Below are positions 16,631-25,148 of a stretch of 64,000 nt of DNA, in pieces (position 1 is the stretch's first letter; each line of letters starts with the position of its first letter). Source of the stretch: Streptomyces filamentosus (GTDB taxonomy: Bacteria; Actinomycetota; Actinomycetes; Streptomycetales; Streptomycetaceae); assembly GCF_014654895.1 (NCBI RefSeq), contig NZ_BNBE01000001.1:3742501-3806500 (forward strand). The letters run 5' to 3'. The notes beneath the pieces are model-generated. The model saw only the letters and a program-made list of their open reading frames with translations. It had not been told where the DNA came from and made no database searches. Made by a program: the position numbers and the translations under genes.

Positions 16631-18835
16631 TCAACGGAACCGCCGCAGCCGCAGGCTGTTCGTCACCACGAAGACGGACGAGAAAGCCATGGTCAGGCCC
16701 GCGATCATCGGGTTCAGCAGGCCGGCCGCGGCGAGCGGCAGGGCGGCCGCGTTGTAGCCGAACGCCCATGCGAGATTTCCCTTGATCGTCCCCAGGGTCC
16801 GGCGGGAGAGCCGGATGGCGTCGGCGGCGACCCGCAGGTCGCCCCGGACCAGGGTGAGGTCGCTCGCCTCGATCGCCGCGTCCGTGCCGGTCCCCAGGGC
16901 GAGCCCCAGATCGGCGGTGGCGAGCGCGGCGGCGTCGTTCACGCCGTCGCCGACCATCGCGACCGTACGGCCCTCGGCCTGGAGCCGCCGGACCACGCCC
17001 GCCTTCTCCTCCGGCAGCACCTCGGCGATCACCTCGTCGATGCCGACCTCGGCGGCGACGGCCTCCGCGACGGCCCGGTGGTCGCCGGTGAGCAGGACGG
17101 GCCGCAGCCCGAGGCCGCGGAGCCGGGCGACGGCCTCGGCGCTGGTGTCCTTGACGGCGTCGGCGACGGTCAGGGAGCCGCGCGCCACCCCGTCCCAGGC
17201 GACGAGCACGGCGCCGGGCTCCGCACCGGCCGGGACCGGCACCTCCTCGGCGGCGAGCAGGGCGGCCCGGCCGGCGAGGACGAGCCGGCCGTCCACGGAG
17301 CCGCGGACGCCGAGTCCGGGCACGTTCTCGAAGGTCTTGGGGACGGGCAGGGCGTCGGCGGGGACGCCGAGCCGCTCGGCGGCGCCCGCGGCCACGGCCC
17401 GGGCCACCGGGTGCTCGGAGGCGTGCTCCAGGCCCCCGGCGAGCCGCAGCAGCGTCTCCTCGTCGGTCCCGGCGGCCGGGTGGACCCCGGTGAGGGCCAT
17501 CCGGCCGGTGGTGACGGTGCCGGTCTTGTCGAGGACGACGGTGTCGACCCGGCGGGTGGACTCCAGCACCTCGGGGCCCTTGATGAGGATGCCGAGCTGG
17601 GCGCCCCGGCCGGTGCCGACGAGCAGCGCGGTCGGGGTGGCCAGGCCCAGGGCGCAGGGGCAGGCGATGATGAGGACGGCGACGGCGGCCGTGAAGGCGG
17701 CGGTCGCGCCCGCGCCGGTGCCGAGCCAGAAGCCGAGGGTGGCCAGGGCGATCAGCAGGACCACGGGGACGAAGACGGCGGAGACCCGGTCGGCGAGCCG
17801 CTGCACCTCGGCCTTGCCGCTCTGCGCGTCCTCGACGAGCTTCGCCATGCGGGCGAGCCGGGTGTCGGCGCCGACCGGGCCGGCCCGCACGACGAGCCGG
17901 CCCGAGACGTTCACGCAGCCGCCCGTGACCGGGTCGCCGGGGACGACGTCGACGGGCAGGGACTCGCCGGTGAGCAGCGAGGCGTCGACGGCGGAGGAGC
18001 CCTCCTCGACGGTGCCGTCGGTGGCGACCTTCTCCCCGGGGCGCACCACGAAGAGCTCGCCCGTGCGCAGGCCGTCGACCGACACCCGCGCCTCCCGGCC
18101 GTCCCTGAGGACGGTCACGTCCTTGGCGCCCAGCTCCATCAGGGCCCGCAGGGCGGAGCCGGCCTTCCGCTTGGCACGGGCCTCCAGGTGGCGGCCGAGG
18201 AGGATGAAGGCGACGACGCCGGCGGCGACCTCCAGGTAGATCGCGGAGGAGGCGTCGGCGCGGTCCACGGTGAGGTCGAAGCCGTGGCGCATCCCGGGCG
18301 TCCCGGCGTCGCCGAGGAAGAGGGCCCACAGGGACCAGCCGTAGGCGGCGAGGGTGCCGACCGAGACCAGGGTGTCCATGGTGGCGGCGCCGTGCCGGAG
18401 GTTGGTCCAGGCGGCCCGGTGGAAGGGGAGGCCGCCCCAGACGACGACGGGGGAGGCGAGGGTGAGGGAGAGCCACTGCCAGTTGTCGAACTGGAGGGCG
18501 GGGACCATGGCGAGCAGCACCACGGGGGCGGCGAGGACGGCCGAGACGAGCAGCCGGCGGCGCAGCGCGGCGAGCTCGGGGTCGGGATCGGCGCCGGGGT
18601 CCTCCGCGGGCTCCGGCGGCGCGGGTTCCTCGGCGGTGTAGCCGGTCTTCACCACGGTGGCGATGAGCTCGTCGACGCCGACCTCGGGCGGGTGCTCGAC
18701 GTGGGCCTTCTCGGTGGCGTAGTTGACGGTCGCGGTGACGCCGTCCATCCGGTTGAGCTTCTTCTCGACGCGGGCCGCGCAGGAGGCGCAGGTCATCCCG
18801 CCGATGGTCAGCTCGGTGACGGTGGTGCTGGGCAT
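16631..18835 (-). CDS. copA: Copper-exporting P1B-type ATPase CopA
   Basis: A 734-aa P-type ATPase. One N-terminal heavy-metal domain (GMTCASC, about residues 13-19) is followed by eight membrane segments, TGES, the copper-specific CPC motif in IIACPCALGLATP, DKTGT, the SEHP motif and VGDGVND. The set is complete and points to Cu(I) export. The start ATG 18835 lies just after a terminator-like hairpin that separates it from copZ. A TTG at 18847 is an alternative start. It forms an operon with copZ under a CsoR-type operator. Confidence 0.95.
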   Translation of the reverse strand: MPSTTVTELTIGGMTCASCAARVEKKLNRMDGVTATVNYATEKAHVEHPPEVGVDELIATVVKTGYTAEEPAPPEPAEDPGADPDPELAALRRRLLVSAVLAAPVVLLAMVPALQFDNWQWLSLTLASPVVVWGGLPFHRAAWTNLRHGAATMDTLVSVGTLAAYGWSLWALFLGDAGTPGMRHGFDLTVDRADASSAIYLEVAAGVVAFILLGRHLEARAKRKAGSALRALMELGAKDVTVLRDGREARVSVDGLRTGELFVVRPGEKVATDGTVEEGSSAVDASLLTGESLPVDVVPGDPVTGGCVNVSGRLVVRAGPVGADTRLARMAKLVEDAQSGKAEVQRLADRVSAVFVPVVLLIALATLGFWLGTGAGATAAFTAAVAVLIIACPCALGLATPTALLVGTGRGAQLGILIKGPEVLESTRRVDTVVLDKTGTVTTGRMALTGVHPAAGTDEETLLRLAGGLEHASEHPVARAVAAGAAERLGVPADALPVPKTFENVPGLGVRGSVDGRLVLAGRAALLAAEEVPVPAGAEPGAVLVAWDGVARGSLTVADAVKDTSAEAVARLRGLGLRPVLLTGDHRAVAEAVAAEVGIDEVIAEVLPEEKAGVVRRLQAEGRTVAMVGDGVNDAAALATADLGLALGTGTDAAIEASDLTLVRGDLRVAADAIRLSRRTLGTIKGNLAWAFGYNAAALPLAAAGLLNPMIAGLTMAFSSVFVVTNSLRLRRFR

Positions 18836-18853
18836 GTGCGGTTCCAAAAAGGG

Positions 18854-18888
18854 GAGCGGGGCCGTACCGCAACGGTACGGCCCCGCTC
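18854..18888 (-). terminator. Hairpin with T-run between copZ and copA (attenuator)
   Basis: In the direction of transcription, arms 18888-18873 and 18869-18854 pair perfectly over 16 bp around a three-base loop and are followed by CCCTTTTT. This is a classic intrinsic terminator lying between the copZ stop and the copA start, so copA is probably read only by partial read-through. Confidence 0.8.
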
Positions 18889-18909
18889 CGACACCGGTGC
18901 GGCGGCGGC

Positions 18910-19134
18910 TCAGACCAGTTCGTAGCCGGCCTCGTCGACGGCGGCGGCGACGGCCTCGCGGTCGAGCGGGGCGGCGGAGACCACGGTGACCTCGCCGGTC
19001 TTGGCGACCGCGGTGACGGAGGAGACGCCGGGGAGGGCGGAGATCTCGCCGGAGACGGCGCCCTCGCAGTGGCCGCAGGTCATGCCCTTGACCTGGTAGA
19101 CGGTGGTGAGTTCGGTCTGCGTCTCGGCGGCCAT
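18910..19134 (-). CDS. copZ: Copper chaperone CopZ (heavy-metal-associated domain)
   Basis: A 74-aa single HMA domain with the metal-binding motif GMTCGHC near residues 17-23 and the usual beta-alpha-beta-beta-alpha-beta length. It binds Cu(I) in the cytosol and hands it to the N-terminal domain of CopA. Start ATG 19134, with GAGGAG upstream. It is first in the copZ-copA operon, directly downstream of a CsoR-type operator. The terminator that follows should favour chaperone over pump expression. Confidence 0.93.
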   Translation of the reverse strand: MAAETQTELTTVYQVKGMTCGHCEGAVSGEISALPGVSSVTAVAKTGEVTVVSAAPLDREAVAAAVDEAGYELV

Positions 19135-19175
19135 GGGTTGCTCCTCTTCGGTTCGGACCCTTACGTCCGCGATGC

Positions 19176-19194
19176 TATACCCCTAGGGGGTATA
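19176..19194. promoter_or_regulatory. CsoR-type copper operator of copZ-copA
   Basis: TATACCCCTAGGGGGTATA matches the pseudo-palindromic CsoR sites known from Streptomyces (TACCC...GGGGGTA). On the minus strand it lies between a weak -35 (TGGATT) and TATAGC, about 16 nt apart, so bound CsoR would block the promoter. The csoR gene itself is not in the window. Confidence 0.8.
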
Positions 19195-20127
19195 AAATCC
19201 AGTCGGGTCCGGATCGCGTCGCGCCAGCGATCTCAGCCACGCCAGCCCCACCAGTGTCACCAGCACCAGACCGCCCACCGAGAAGAGGGTGAAGAGGTGC
19301 TCCTGCTCGGACGTGGGCTGCGGGATGTACCCCTGCGCGAAGAGCGAGCGGTCCAGGTCCGTGGTGGTCATCCGGAGCACCAGCCAGAGCGCGATCCCGT
19401 GCATCGAGTCCCAGAGCGCGTGCAGCGCCGCCACCCCCAGGTAGGCGCCGACCACCGGACCGGCGAGGCGGAAGCGGCCGTCGGGGCGGCGGAAGGAGAA
19501 GAGCACCGCGCCCGCGATCGCCGTCCACAGGCCGTGCCCGAAGGGGGCCAGCACCCCGCGGAGGATCTCCGTCTCCAGCAGGGACCGCAGGTCGATGCCG
19601 TCCATGGTGACGGCCGCGTTGAAGGCGTACCCCGCGCTCTCGAAGGCGGCGAAGCCGAAGCCGACCGTCCCGCCGAGCACCAGGCCGGCCCGCCGGCCGC
19701 GCAGGTACGGCCGGTGGCGGACGACGAACATCAGGGCCGCGAGCTTCACCGCCTCCTCGATCAGCCCCACCCCGAGGAACATCCACAGGGAGGGGTGGAG
19801 CAGGTAGTACTCCATGACCGAGGCGCCGAGGACGCCCAGGATGCCGCCGGTGACGAAGCAGCCGAGGATCACCGGGAGCCCGAGGTCGCGGCCGTGCCGC
19901 TCGTAGGCCCACAGCACGAAGACGCCCGGGACCAGGAAGCTGCCCAGCAGGATCAGGGTGGGCAGCAGGGTGGTGTTGGCGGTGGCGTAGGTGACCACCG
20001 CGGTCAGCGCCCACAGGGCCAGGCCGCCCCCCAGGCAGCGCTTCCACAGGCCGGGGCGCGGTCCGGCCTGTGCCGGAGGGGGCGGGGGCTGCGGAGGGGG
20101 CTGGGCCGTCGTCCGGTGGTCGTACAT
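19183..20127 (-). CDS. PrsW-family intramembrane metalloprotease
   Basis: A 314-aa membrane protein with a Pro-rich cytosolic N-terminus (about 25 residues) and eight or nine hydrophobic segments. The PrsW motifs are present: EEAVK near residue 120, FESAGYAF, and HALWDS near residue 225, which together bind zinc. Start ATG 20127 with GGAGG. Family members cleave membrane substrates such as anti-sigma factors, but the substrate here is unknown. Its TAG stop (19183-19185) lies inside the CsoR operator of the downstream copZ gene. Confidence 0.88.
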   Translation of the reverse strand: MYDHRTTAQPPPQPPPPPAQAGPRPGLWKRCLGGGLALWALTAVVTYATANTTLLPTLILLGSFLVPGVFVLWAYERHGRDLGLPVILGCFVTGGILGVLGASVMEYYLLHPSLWMFLGVGLIEEAVKLAALMFVVRHRPYLRGRRAGLVLGGTVGFGFAAFESAGYAFNAAVTMDGIDLRSLLETEILRGVLAPFGHGLWTAIAGAVLFSFRRPDGRFRLAGPVVGAYLGVAALHALWDSMHGIALWLVLRMTTTDLDRSLFAQGYIPQPTSEQEHLFTLFSVGGLVLVTLVGLAWLRSLARRDPDPTGFYTP

Positions 20128-20191
20128 CCGCGGGCCTCCAAGTCCCTCCGCCGACAGGGCGTCTGACCGGAGCTTATGGTAAATACCCGAT

Positions 20192-21418
20192 ATGTCGCAT
20201 TCGGGGAGCACGCTCGTCCTGATCATGGCGATCGCCGTCCTGGCGCCGCTGCTGGCCTACTGGACGGGGCGCCGGATCCCCGTCCCGCTCGCCGTCTTCG
20301 AGATCCTCCTCGGCATCCTCGTCGGCCCCGACGTCCTCGGCTGGGCCCGCTCCGACGAGCTGATCGACGGCCTCTCGGAGCTCGGCCTCACCATGCTGAT
20401 CTTCCTGGCGGGGTACGAGATCGAGTTCGGCAAGGTCCGCGGCGACACCCTCCGCCGTTCGGTGTGGGCCTGGCTGGTCGCGCTCGCGCTCGGCCTCACC
20501 GCCGGCGTCCTGCTCGGCGGCGGCTACTCCACCGGCGTCTTCATCGGCGTGGCCCTCACCAGCACCGCCCTCGGCACCGTACTGCCCGTGCTGCGGGACT
20601 CCGGCGGGCTGCGGGGCCGCTTCGGCTCGGTCGTCATGGCCTTCGGCGCGGTCGGCGAGTTCGGGCCGATCATCGCCATGGCGCTGCTGCTCAGCGGGCG
20701 GACCGCGGCGCAGTCGACCGTGCTGCTCGCGGTCTTCGCCGCGCTCACCGTCGCCGCCGTCTACTGGGCGCTGCGGCCCCGGCCGCCGTGGTTCGCCACC
20801 GTCATCGCCAGGACCCTGCACACCAGCGGACAGTTCGCCGTCCGCTTCGTCTTCCTGCTGATCGCGCTGATGCTCGGCGCCTCGACGGCCCTCGGCCTCG
20901 ACGTCCTCCTCGGCGCCTTCGCCGCCGGGCTCATCACCAGGCTCGTCCTCACCGGGGCCGCGCCCGAGGCGGGCCCGGAGATCCTGGAGAAGGTCGAGGG
21001 GGTCGGCTTCGGCTTCCTCGTGCCGGTCTTCTTCGTCGTCACCGGCATCGAGTTCGACCTGGACTCGCTGCTCTCCGGCGGCCGGTCGCTGCTGCTCCTG
21101 CCGGTCTTCCTGCTGCTCTTCCTCGTGGTGCGCGGCGGCCCGATGTGGTTCCTCGCCCCGCGCGACCTCGACCGGACGGACCGGGGCGCGCTGGTGCTGT
21201 ACGGCTCCACCGCGCTGCCCCTCGTCGTCGCCATCACCACCATCGGCCTGGACGACGGGGCGCTCGCGGCGGGCGAGGCGGCGGCGCTGGTGGGCGCCGG
21301 GATGGTCTCCGTCCTGGTCTTCCCGCTGCTCGCGCTGCGGGTGCGGGCGGGCCGGGACCGGACGCCCGAGGGGGCGGAAGAGGGGGAGCCGGTCAGCGGG
21401 TCGTCGGAGGCGTGGTGA
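20192..21418 (+). CDS. Cation/proton antiporter (CPA2-type)
   Basis: A 408-aa integral membrane protein with about twelve segments of the Na+/H+ exchanger fold (Kef-like CPA2). It starts directly with TM1 and shows LLGILVGPDVLGW and FLAGYEIEF of the family core, and FGAVGEFGP in the region holding the ion-binding acidic residue. There is no C-terminal TrkA domain. Start ATG 20192. It is divergent from prsW, and its 3' end overlaps the convergent TetR gene by 26 bp. It presumably exchanges K+ or Na+ for protons. Confidence 0.88.
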   Translation: MSHSGSTLVLIMAIAVLAPLLAYWTGRRIPVPLAVFEILLGILVGPDVLGWARSDELIDGLSELGLTMLIFLAGYEIEFGKVRGDTLRRSVWAWLVALALGLTAGVLLGGGYSTGVFIGVALTSTALGTVLPVLRDSGGLRGRFGSVVMAFGAVGEFGPIIAMALLLSGRTAAQSTVLLAVFAALTVAAVYWALRPRPPWFATVIARTLHTSGQFAVRFVFLLIALMLGASTALGLDVLLGAFAAGLITRLVLTGAAPEAGPEILEKVEGVGFGFLVPVFFVVTGIEFDLDSLLSGGRSLLLLPVFLLLFLVVRGGPMWFLAPRDLDRTDRGALVLYGSTALPLVVAITTIGLDDGALAAGEAAALVGAGMVSVLVFPLLALRVRAGRDRTPEGAEEGEPVSGSSEAW

Positions 21419-22064
21419 GCGCCCCGGCCGCCCCGGCGGGCACGGCCTCGCCGACGACCGGCGCCAGGTAGCGGTACATCACCTTCTTCAGCTCCTCGAC
21501 GGCCGCCTCCCTGGCGGGCCCCTCGGGGGCGGCGACGACCAGTGCGAGCCCGCCCTTGAAGACGGCGAAGGCCATGTCGGCGACCCGGTCCAGGCGGTCG
21601 GCGGGGAGCGGGGGGACGGCCCGCGCGCCGATGAGCCCGCGGACCTGGGAGAGCAGCGAGGCGTGCAGCTCGTCGTGCTCCTCGGCGATCCGGCCGGGCA
21701 CGTCCGAGCCGTGCATCAGGGCGAGGAAGGCCGGGTTGAGGCAGTTGAACTCGATCATCGGGTCCAGCACCGCGTCGATCAGCTCCGGCAGCGGCAGTGC
21801 CGCGTTCTCGGGGGTGAAGATCCGGCCGTGCCGCTCGCGCATCTCGTGGACGAGGCGCCCGCCGAGCTCGATGGCGATCGCCTCCTTGTTCGGGAAGTAC
21901 TGGTAGAGCGTGCCGGGGGAGACCTTGGCCTCGCGGGCGATGGCGTTGGTGCTGGTGGCGGTGTAGCCGTTCGCGCAGAACACGTCCGCGGCGGCCTGGA
22001 GCAGCTGGGAGATGCGGCGCTCGCCGCGGGCCTGCCGGCGGCGCGGCTTGGGGTCCTCGGACAT
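21393..22064 (-). CDS. TetR-family repressor of the adjacent MmpL transporter
   Basis: A 223-aa TetR regulator. The HTH lies at about residues 15-62 (ISQLLQAAADVFCANGY...STNAIAREAKVSPGTLYQYFPNKE). The C-terminal half is a helical ligand domain ending in a flexible tail. Start ATG 22064. It is divergent from an MmpL exporter gene across a 165-bp region that holds two similar palindromic sites, the classic set-up of a drug- or lipid-responsive efflux repressor. Confidence 0.92.
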   Translation of the reverse strand: MSEDPKPRRRQARGERRISQLLQAAADVFCANGYTATSTNAIAREAKVSPGTLYQYFPNKEAIAIELGGRLVHEMRERHGRIFTPENAALPLPELIDAVLDPMIEFNCLNPAFLALMHGSDVPGRIAEEHDELHASLLSQVRGLIGARAVPPLPADRLDRVADMAFAVFKGGLALVVAAPEGPAREAAVEELKKVMYRYLAPVVGEAVPAGAAGALTTPPTTR

Positions 22065-22096
22065 GTCTGTCCCCAGCCCTTCTCGATACGCGTTGA

Positions 22097-22151
22097 CAAA
22101 CACGAGAGGTCGCTCGCATTCTTTGATTACGCGAGCGATCACTCGTGTTTG
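22097..22151. promoter_or_regulatory. Paired TetR operators in a 55-bp inverted repeat
   Basis: Arms 22097-22117 and 22131-22151 match over 19 of 21 positions. Each arm contains its own imperfect palindrome, CGAGAGGTCGCTCG (22103-22116) and CGAGCGATCACTCG (22133-22146), with centres 30 bp apart. TTGACA at 22093-22098 overlaps the left site and may be the -35 of the mmpL promoter. Confidence 0.75.
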
Positions 22152-22229
22152 CCAGTCTATGGCAATGGGCGGCCCACGCGACCTGCCGGGAAGCGAGCGC
22201 GAGGGCCATGGTGAAGGGGACACCGCGTC

Positions 22230-24497
22230 ATGTCCGAAGTCAAGGAGAAGCCCCCCGTGCGGGGCGGCGGGGGCACGGCGCCGCCCGCGACCGGGGGATG
22301 GACGCGGTTCGTGACCGCCCGCCCCCGGCTCACCCTGCTGGTGGCCCTCGTCCTCACCGCCCTCGCGGTCCTCGCGGGCGGCGGCGTCGCCGAGCGGATG
22401 GGCAGCGGCGGCTGGGAGGACCCGGCGGCCGAATCCACCTACGCCACCGAGGCGCTGGCCCGGGAGTTCCCCGGCTCCCAGCCCAATCTGATCCTCCTCG
22501 TCGACACCGGGAAGGCGGGCGTCGACGACCCCGCCGCGGCCGCCGAGGCCCGCCGACTCACCGAGCGGCTCGCCGCCGAGCCCGGCGTCGAGGGCGTCGG
22601 CTCCTACTGGACCACCGGCTCGCCCGCGCTCCGCTCCGAGGACGGCACCCAGGCCGTCGTCGCCGCCCGGATCCCCGGCGAGGAGAAGGCCGCGGGCGAG
22701 GTCCTCGACCGGATCGCCCCGGAGTACCGGGGCACCCACGGCCCCCTGGAGGTCACCCTCGGCGGCGGCCTCGCCGTCCGCCACGAGATGCAGGAGATCA
22801 TCCAGGAGGACCTGCTCCGGGCCGAGCTGATCGCCCTGCCCATCACCCTCGTCCTGCTCGTCATGGTCTTCGGCAGCGCCGTCGCCGCCCTGCTGCCGCT
22901 CGGCGTCGGCATCGTCGCCATCCTCGGGACCAACGCCGTGCTGCGCGGCATCACCGAGTTCACCGACGTCTCCGTCTTCGCACAGAACCTCACCACCGCG
23001 CTCGGCCTCGGCCTCGCCATCGACTACGCGCTCTTCGTCGTCCGCCGCTACCGCGAGGAGCTGGCCGCCGGCGCCGACCCCGCCGCCGCCGTCCGCACCA
23101 CCCTGCGCACCGCCGGACGGACCGTGCTCTTCTCCGCCCTCACCGTCGCCGTCTCGCTCGCCGCCATGCTCGTCTTCCCGCAGTACTTCCTGCGCTCCTT
23201 CGCCTACGCGGGCATCGCCGTCGTCCTGCTCGCCGCGACCGCCGCCCTCACCCTGCTCCCGGCCGCCCTGGTGCTCCTCGGCCACCGGGTCGACGCCCTC
23301 GACCTGCGCCGCCTGCTGCGCCGCCGCCGCGCCCCGGGGAAGGACGCCGGGGCGGGCGGTGGCTGGTCGCGGGCCGCCGGCCTGGTGATGCGCCGGGCCC
23401 CCGTCTTCGCCGTCCTCACCACCGCCGGCCTCGTCCTGCTCGGCCTGCCCTTCCTCGGCGTGAAGTTCGGCACCGCCGACGACCGGCAGCTGCCCGCCAC
23501 CGCCTCCTCCCGCGTCGTCCAGGAGGAGCTGCGCACCGGCTTTCCCGGCGACCCCGGCGGCAGCCTCACCGTCCTCGCCGAGGGCGCCGCCACCCCCGCC
23601 GAGTACACCGCCTACCGCGAGCGGATCGCCGCCCTCGACGGCGTCGTCCGGGTCGACGGCCCCGTCGTCTCCGGCACCGGCACGGGCGCCCACGCCTACT
23701 ACAGCGTGCTGCCCGAGGGCTCCGCCGTCGGCGACGACGCCCAGCGCGCGGTCGGCGCGCTGCGTGCCGCGGACGCCCCCTTCACGACCTCCGTCACCGG
23801 ACAGGCCGCCGTCCTCGTCGACTCCAAGGACGCCATCGGCGAGCGGCTGCCCTGGGCCGCGGCCGTCATCGTCCTCGTCACCCTGCTGCTGGTCTTCCTG
23901 CTCACCGGCAGCGTCCTCATCCCCCTCCAGGCCGTCGTCCTCAATGCCCTCAGCCTCACCGCGATGTTCGGCGCCGTCGTCTGGGTGTTCCAGGACGGCC
24001 ACCTCTCCGGCCTCCTCGGCTTCACCGCCACCGGGGACATCGAGACCACGCTGCCGGTCCTCATGTTCTGCGTGGCCTTCGGCCTCTCCATGGACTACGG
24101 CGTCTTCCTGCTCTCCCGCATCAAGGAGGAGTACGACACCACCGGCGACCACGAGGGAGCCGTCCGCTTCGGCCTCGCCCGCACCGGCGGGCTCATCACC
24201 GCGGCCGCCGTCATCCTCGCCGTCGTCATGGTCGCCATCGGCACTTCCCGGGTCACCAACACCAAGATGCTCGGTCTCGGCGTCGCCCTCGCCGTCCTCA
24301 TGGACGCCATGGTGGTCCGCAGCCTCCTCGTCCCCGCCGTCATGAAGCTCACCGGCCGGCTCACCTGGTGGGCCCCCGGCCCGCTGCGCCGCTTCCACGA
24401 CCGCTTCGGCATCAGCGAGTCCGAGCCGCCGGCCGCCCCCGCTCCCGCTCCCGAGGGGGCGGAGGAGATACGGGAGCCCGTCGGCAGCCGGAGCTGA
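22230..24497 (+). CDS. MmpL/RND-family transporter
   Basis: A 755-aa MMPL-family exporter with two repeats, each made of a TM helix, an extracytoplasmic domain and five more helices. The RND proton-relay segments GLGLAIDYALFVVRRY and GLSMDYGVFLLSRI are intact. Start ATG 22230. MmpL proteins export lipids, polyketides or drugs. Repression by the divergent TetR is inferred from the twin operators. A strong hairpin follows. Confidence 0.92.
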   Translation: MSEVKEKPPVRGGGGTAPPATGGWTRFVTARPRLTLLVALVLTALAVLAGGGVAERMGSGGWEDPAAESTYATEALAREFPGSQPNLILLVDTGKAGVDDPAAAAEARRLTERLAAEPGVEGVGSYWTTGSPALRSEDGTQAVVAARIPGEEKAAGEVLDRIAPEYRGTHGPLEVTLGGGLAVRHEMQEIIQEDLLRAELIALPITLVLLVMVFGSAVAALLPLGVGIVAILGTNAVLRGITEFTDVSVFAQNLTTALGLGLAIDYALFVVRRYREELAAGADPAAAVRTTLRTAGRTVLFSALTVAVSLAAMLVFPQYFLRSFAYAGIAVVLLAATAALTLLPAALVLLGHRVDALDLRRLLRRRRAPGKDAGAGGGWSRAAGLVMRRAPVFAVLTTAGLVLLGLPFLGVKFGTADDRQLPATASSRVVQEELRTGFPGDPGGSLTVLAEGAATPAEYTAYRERIAALDGVVRVDGPVVSGTGTGAHAYYSVLPEGSAVGDDAQRAVGALRAADAPFTTSVTGQAAVLVDSKDAIGERLPWAAAVIVLVTLLLVFLLTGSVLIPLQAVVLNALSLTAMFGAVVWVFQDGHLSGLLGFTATGDIETTLPVLMFCVAFGLSMDYGVFLLSRIKEEYDTTGDHEGAVRFGLARTGGLITAAAVILAVVMVAIGTSRVTNTKMLGLGVALAVLMDAMVVRSLLVPAVMKLTGRLTWWAPGPLRRFHDRFGISESEPPAAPAPAPEGAEEIREPVGSRS

Positions 24498-24505
24498 GAC
24501 GCACC

Positions 24506-24545
24506 GCGGCGCCGCCCTCCGGACTCCACCGGAGGACGGCGCCGC
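24506..24545. terminator. Bidirectional terminator after mmpL
   Basis: Arms 24506-24522 and 24529-24545 pair over 17 bp with one mismatch around a six-base loop, between two convergent genes. Confidence 0.8.
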
Positions 24546-24563
24546 GCGGGCCGGACGGACGGG

Positions 24564-24761
24564 TCAGTCGCGGCGGGCCCGGTTGCCCGGACGGTTCGCG
24601 ACCCAGGCACGGACGGTGTCCGCGTACCAGAAGGGCTTGCCCCCCTCCACGTGGTCGGGCGGCGGCAGCAGCCCGTGCTTCCGGTAGGAGCGGACCGTGT
24701 CCGGCTGGACCCGGATGTGGGCGGCGATGTCCTTGTACGACCAGAGGTTCCTGTCCGTCAT
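24564..24761 (-). CDS. Small MerR-like helix-turn-helix protein
   Basis: A 65-aa protein made almost only of a winged HTH of the MerR/excisionase type (SYKDIAAHIRVQPDTVRSYRKHGLLPPPD, then KPFWYADTVRAWVANRPG). Start ATG 24761 with GGGAGGT at ideal spacing. Such small proteins occur as excisionases of integrated elements and as stand-alone regulators. No integrase lies next to it, so a stand-alone role is more likely. Confidence 0.8.
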   Translation of the reverse strand: MTDRNLWSYKDIAAHIRVQPDTVRSYRKHGLLPPPDHVEGGKPFWYADTVRAWVANRPGNRARRD

Positions 24762-25148
24762 GCCTGTACCTCCCTCACGCCCCGTGCCGTGCAGCGGTGG
24801 CGGGGGTGCCGTTCGGGGGCGCTGCGGGCGGTGGCGTCGGTGATCACTGAGCCTGTGCCCGGAGAACGACCGGTCCGGACGGCCCGGAAGCGGCTGTCGA
24901 ACGCCTGTGACGTGGAACCCGCGTAACCGAGACATGCGTGACAGAAAGGCGAAGCCCGTGACAGAAGTGACGAACGGTCACCACGGCGCGCTTCCGTGCG
25001 CCGGAGCCCCCGGCCCTGTCCCCGGCCGCCCCTCCGGTCATGCCCCCGGCCCTGTTCCCGGCCGCGCACCCGGTCGCACCCCCAGGCGCGTCCCCGTGCG
25101 CCGCCGTCCCCGCTTGCCGGCCCGTCCCGTCCTGTCCGCTCTCCCCGG
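24762..25148. other. Non-coding region with imperfect GC-rich repeats
   Basis: The first half should contain the promoter of the small HTH gene, but no clear -35/-10 pair was found. Around 25008-25065 the segment GCCCCCGGCCCTGT(C/T)CCCGGCCG occurs twice. No ORF with family similarity was recognised. Confidence 0.4.
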
